Source: Deltaproteobacteria bacterium (lineage in GTDB: Bacteria; Desulfobacterota; Syntrophorhabdia; Syntrophorhabdales; Syntrophorhabdaceae). Taken from it: 7,187 nucleotides of DNA. Every line of letters begins with the position of its first letter. Within the stretch, counting starts at the first letter, position 1. Made by a program: the position numbers and the translations under genes. The notes beneath the pieces are model-generated. The model was not told the DNA's origin and searched no databases. It worked only from the letters and a program-made list of their open reading frames with translations. Positions 5,227 through 7,187 of this stretch are shown one piece after another. The DNA lies in the NCBI GenBank assembly GCA_003506795.1, contig DNYO01000090.1, positions 1 to 7,187 of the forward strand. The letters run 5' to 3'.

Positions 5227-6915
5227 AACAAGAAGCATCTCTTTGAGGGATGCGCCGGCGGGAACCATCGGATAGACGCATTCCTCGGGATTGACGTGGA
5301 CATCGATAAAAGTGGGCCTTTTGTTCTTAAAGGCCTCTTTCAGGACCTTGTCGACATCCTTTTCATTCTCTATCCTGAGCCCCACGGCACCGTATGCCTC
5401 GGCAACCTTGACGAAGTCCGGCGAGTGAAGATGCGTCCATGTATATCGCTTTTCGTAAAAGAGTTCCTGCCATTGCCTTACCATGCCCAGAAAACCGTTG
5501 TTGAGGATCACGACTTTGACGGGCAGATTGTACTGGACAGCGGTCGCCAGCTCCTGGATATTCATCTGGATGCTGCCGTCTCCGGCAATGTCGACGACAA
5601 GAGACCTGGGAAACGCCACCTGGGCGCCTATGGCCGCCGGAAACCCGTAGCCCATCGTGCCAAGACCACCTGATGTGAGACATGTGCGCGGCTTGAGGAA
5701 CTTGAAGAACTGGGCCGTCCACATCTGGTTCTGGCCGACTTCGGTGGTGATGATGGCCTTGCCCTTTGTGAGTTCATAGACCCGTTCGATCACGTACTGG
5801 GGCTTCAACGTGCTGTTCTTCTGATACGTGAGAGGATAATTTTTCTTCCACTCGGTAATTTTTTCGATCCACTCGGCGACGTTCCTGTGCTGTTGCCTGT
5901 ATGTTTCTTTTTCGTTTTCGACGATCTTCAACATCTGGATGAGGACGTTGCGGGTGTCCCCCACGATGGGTATGTCGACCTTGATGTTCTTGCTTATGGA
6001 AGTAGGGTCGATATCGACGTGTATGATCTTCGCGTGCGGGGCAAACTCGTCGGTCTTGCCGGTGGCCCGGTCGTCGAAGCGCGCTCCCATGGCGATGATG
6101 AGGTCTGATTCCGTAATGGCCATGTTGGCCGAATAGGTGCCGTGCATGCCGAGCATGCCGAGAAAGAGCGGATGGTTCCCCGGGATGCCCCCCAGGCCCA
6201 TGAGTGTGTTCGTGACCGGTATGGACAGAGCTTCGGCAAACCTGGTGAGTTCCAGCGACGCATTCGACAGGATCACGCCGCCCCCCGTGTAGAGGACGGG
6301 CCTTCTCGAATGGAGGATGAGCCGCATGGCCTTCTTGATCTGGCCGGGGTGGCCTACATAGGTCGGCTGATAGCTGCGGATGAGCGCCTTCTCAGGGTAT
6401 TTGAAATCCGCCAGCGCCGAGGACACGTCTTTCGGGATGTCGACGAGAACCGGTCCCGGCCTGCCGGACGCGGCAATATGAAATGCTTCCTTGATGATCT
6501 TCGCGAGGTCCTTCACGTCCCTGACGAGATAGCTGTGCTTTGTGCAGGGTCTGGTGATGCCGACGATGTCGGCTTCCTGAAAGGCATCGTTGCCAATGAG
6601 CATTGTATTGACCTGGCAGGAAAAGACGACCATGGGGATCGAATCCATGCAGGCGGTTGCTATACCGGTCACCGTGTTGGTCGCGCCGGGTCCGGATGTC
6701 ACCAGGGCAACACCCACTTTGCCTGAAGCCCGGGCATACCCGTCAGCCGCATGAACGGCCGCCTGTTCGTGGCGAACCACGACCTGATTGATCTCGCTTA
6801 TGTCTGTCAGGGCGTCGGTGATGTTGAGTGTTGCGCCCCCCGGATAGCAAAATATTGTGTCGATCCCTTCCGCCTTCAGAGATTCGACGAAGATCTGTGC
6901 ACCCGTTCTCTTCAA
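5224..6915 (-). CDS. ilvB: Acetolactate synthase large (catalytic) subunit
   Basis: This thiamine diphosphate enzyme condenses two pyruvates to acetolactate, or pyruvate with 2-oxobutyrate, the first common step in branched-chain amino acid synthesis. The 563 residues show the standard order of pyrimidine-binding domain (about 4-170), central FAD-binding domain (about 190-325) and diphosphate-binding domain (about 375-535). Catalytic Glu50 is in V-R-H-E-Q-A-A. R-F-D-D-R at 279-283 marks the FAD-dependent anabolic enzyme rather than catabolic AlsS. The thiamine/Mg2+ motif runs from G445-D-G to N472-N473. The start is TTG (6913-6915) with AGGAG 5 nt upstream, and it overlaps the stop of the preceding small gene as TTGA. 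ilvH follows after 8 bp. Identification is certain; the TTG start is well supported but not proven. Confidence 0.98.
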   Translation of the reverse strand: MKRTGAQIFVESLKAEGIDTIFCYPGGATLNITDALTDISEINQVVVRHEQAAVHAADGYARASGKVGVALVTSGPGATNTVTGIATACMDSIPMVVFSCQVNTMLIGNDAFQEADIVGITRPCTKHSYLVRDVKDLAKIIKEAFHIAASGRPGPVLVDIPKDVSSALADFKYPEKALIRSYQPTYVGHPGQIKKAMRLILHSRRPVLYTGGGVILSNASLELTRFAEALSIPVTNTLMGLGGIPGNHPLFLGMLGMHGTYSANMAITESDLIIAMGARFDDRATGKTDEFAPHAKIIHVDIDPTSISKNIKVDIPIVGDTRNVLIQMLKIVENEKETYRQQHRNVAEWIEKITEWKKNYPLTYQKNSTLKPQYVIERVYELTKGKAIITTEVGQNQMWTAQFFKFLKPRTCLTSGGLGTMGYGFPAAIGAQVAFPRSLVVDIAGDGSIQMNIQELATAVQYNLPVKVVILNNGFLGMVRQWQELFYEKRYTWTHLHSPDFVKVAEAYGAVGLRIENEKDVDKVLKEAFKNKRPTFIDVHVNPEECVYPMVPAGASLKEMLLV

Positions 6916-7121
6916 TGTTTCTCCTTTCGCTTCAACGAGTTGGCGAGATTCTCCATGAGATCCTTATAATAGAGTTTCTTTTTCTTCAGAACCTTTATCT
7001 CTCTCTCCTCAGCCTCGGTAAGGTAGGATTTTTTCAAAAGCATCCGTATTCGCCTTTCCATTGTTGCATGTTGCCCCTGATACTGTTTGTATATTTCCTC
7101 AGTACTTTCGACGTTGTCCAT
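6912..7121 (-). CDS. Small DUF465 (YdcH)-like coiled protein, first gene of the ilv operon
   Basis: A 69-residue, highly charged protein predicted to be almost all helix. A hairpin of two helices is suggested: about 5-30 (T-E-E-I-Y-K-Q-Y...) and about 36-65 (T-E-A-E-E-R-E-I-K-V-L-K...K-D), joined near K-K-S-Y-L-T. The pattern of an R-I-x-x-L-x-K-x-x-L-(T/S)-x-x-E core followed by L-K-K-x-K-L-x-x-K-D resembles the DUF465/YdcH family, whose function I do not know. ATG at 7119-7121 is chosen because the longer frame begins with a TTG (7164-7166) that is the first half of the promoter -35 box. No clear Shine-Dalgarno precedes the ATG, and the leader would be only about 10 nt, so initiation may be inefficient or near-leaderless. 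Its stop overlaps the ilvB start as TTGA, coupling the two genes. No membrane segment or signal peptide is seen. Confidence 0.8.
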   Translation of the reverse strand: MDNVESTEEIYKQYQGQHATMERRIRMLLKKSYLTEAEEREIKVLKKKKLYYKDLMENLANSLKRKEKH

Positions 7122-7137
7122 AGGGATAGTGAACGAT

Positions 7138-7166
7138 ATGGTATAAAAAATACCGAAAAATGTCAA
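7138..7166 (-). promoter_or_regulatory. Sigma70-type promoter of the ilv operon
   Basis: On the minus strand a perfect -35 TTGACA (7161-7166) is followed by a 17-nt spacer and TACCAT (7138-7143; four of six -10 matches). Transcription would start near 7131, about 10 nt before the ATG at 7121. The spacer is T-rich. It is the only promoter-like site I see for the whole operon within the window; a further promoter beyond 7187 cannot be excluded. Confidence 0.6.
7140..7154. repeat. Inverted repeat GGTAT-N5-ATACC within the promoter
   Basis: The plus strand reads GGTATAAAAAATACC, a perfect 5-bp inverted repeat around an A-tract. It covers part of the -10 box and the spacer of the 7138-7166 promoter, a place where a bound repressor would block polymerase. 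It is short, and A/T-rich sequence makes chance symmetry plausible. Confidence 0.4.
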
Positions 7167-7187
7167 ATATTACTTGGACATATCAGC

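Noticed and set aside
5216..5281. Longer N-terminus for ilvH
   Set aside because: The added 22 residues overlap the end of ilvB, are arginine-rich and unlike the family; TTG 5213-5215 with AGGAGG gives the standard IlvH start and numbering.
6142..6726. Plus-strand open frame of 194 codons opposite ilvB
   Set aside because: Shadow of ilvB with no ribosome binding site support or recognisable domain.
7122..7166. Fifteen-residue hydrophobic N-terminal extension of the DUF465-like protein, which might look like a signal or leader peptide
   Set aside because: Its TTG start falls in the TTGACA -35 box and the extension spans the -10 box, so it is probably not transcribed from this promoter.

Overview
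The window is almost fully coding and reads as ordinary chromosomal core metabolism from a Gram-negative bacterium of moderate-to-high GC. The layout is a compact minus-strand operon, ilvB-ilvH-ilvC-psd-pssA, preceded by a small DUF465-like gene. Branched-chain amino acid genes fused to the phosphatidylethanolamine pair psd/pssA are an arrangement I associate with delta-proteobacterial (Desulfobacterota) lineages such as Geobacter. A small HAD protein with a DYNGT motif (COG4087-like, 'soluble P-type ATPase') fits anaerobes of that kind. The taxonomic guess is inference only; there is no rRNA or other marker to settle it.

Layout from left to right. Positions 1-878 (minus) hold the first 292 codons of secA, whose 3' part lies beyond the left edge. 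Positions 879-972 are a short gap with a strong terminator-like hairpin and T-tract just before the secA ribosome binding site. Positions 973-1443 (minus) encode the HAD/P-type-ATPase-like protein. Positions 1444-1588 are a divergent control region. Positions 1589-2305 (plus) encode a phosphoglycolate-phosphatase-like HAD hydrolase, the only plus-strand gene. Its 3' end overlaps that of pssA by 32 bp, tail to tail. From 2274 to 7121 everything is on the minus strand. In transcription order it is the DUF465-like gene, ilvB, ilvH, ilvC, psd and pssA, with neighbours overlapping by 4-8 bp or separated by 8 bp. A promoter with a TTGACA -35 box and a small inverted repeat lies at 7138-7166. No stretch over 300 bases lacks a gene.

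Functionally, IlvB and IlvH form the anabolic acetohydroxyacid synthase. IlvC converts its product to the dihydroxy acid precursor of valine, leucine and isoleucine. PssA makes phosphatidylserine from CDP-diacylglycerol and serine, and Psd decarboxylates it to phosphatidylethanolamine. Tight overlaps suggest translational coupling. Three operon genes (ilvB, ilvH, psd) appear to start with TTG.

I found no mobile element, CRISPR array, tRNA or rRNA, and no convincing undescribed system. The points most worth checking are the hairpin directly before secA, the non-canonical cofactor loop of IlvC, and the compact promoter and small leading gene of the ilv operon.
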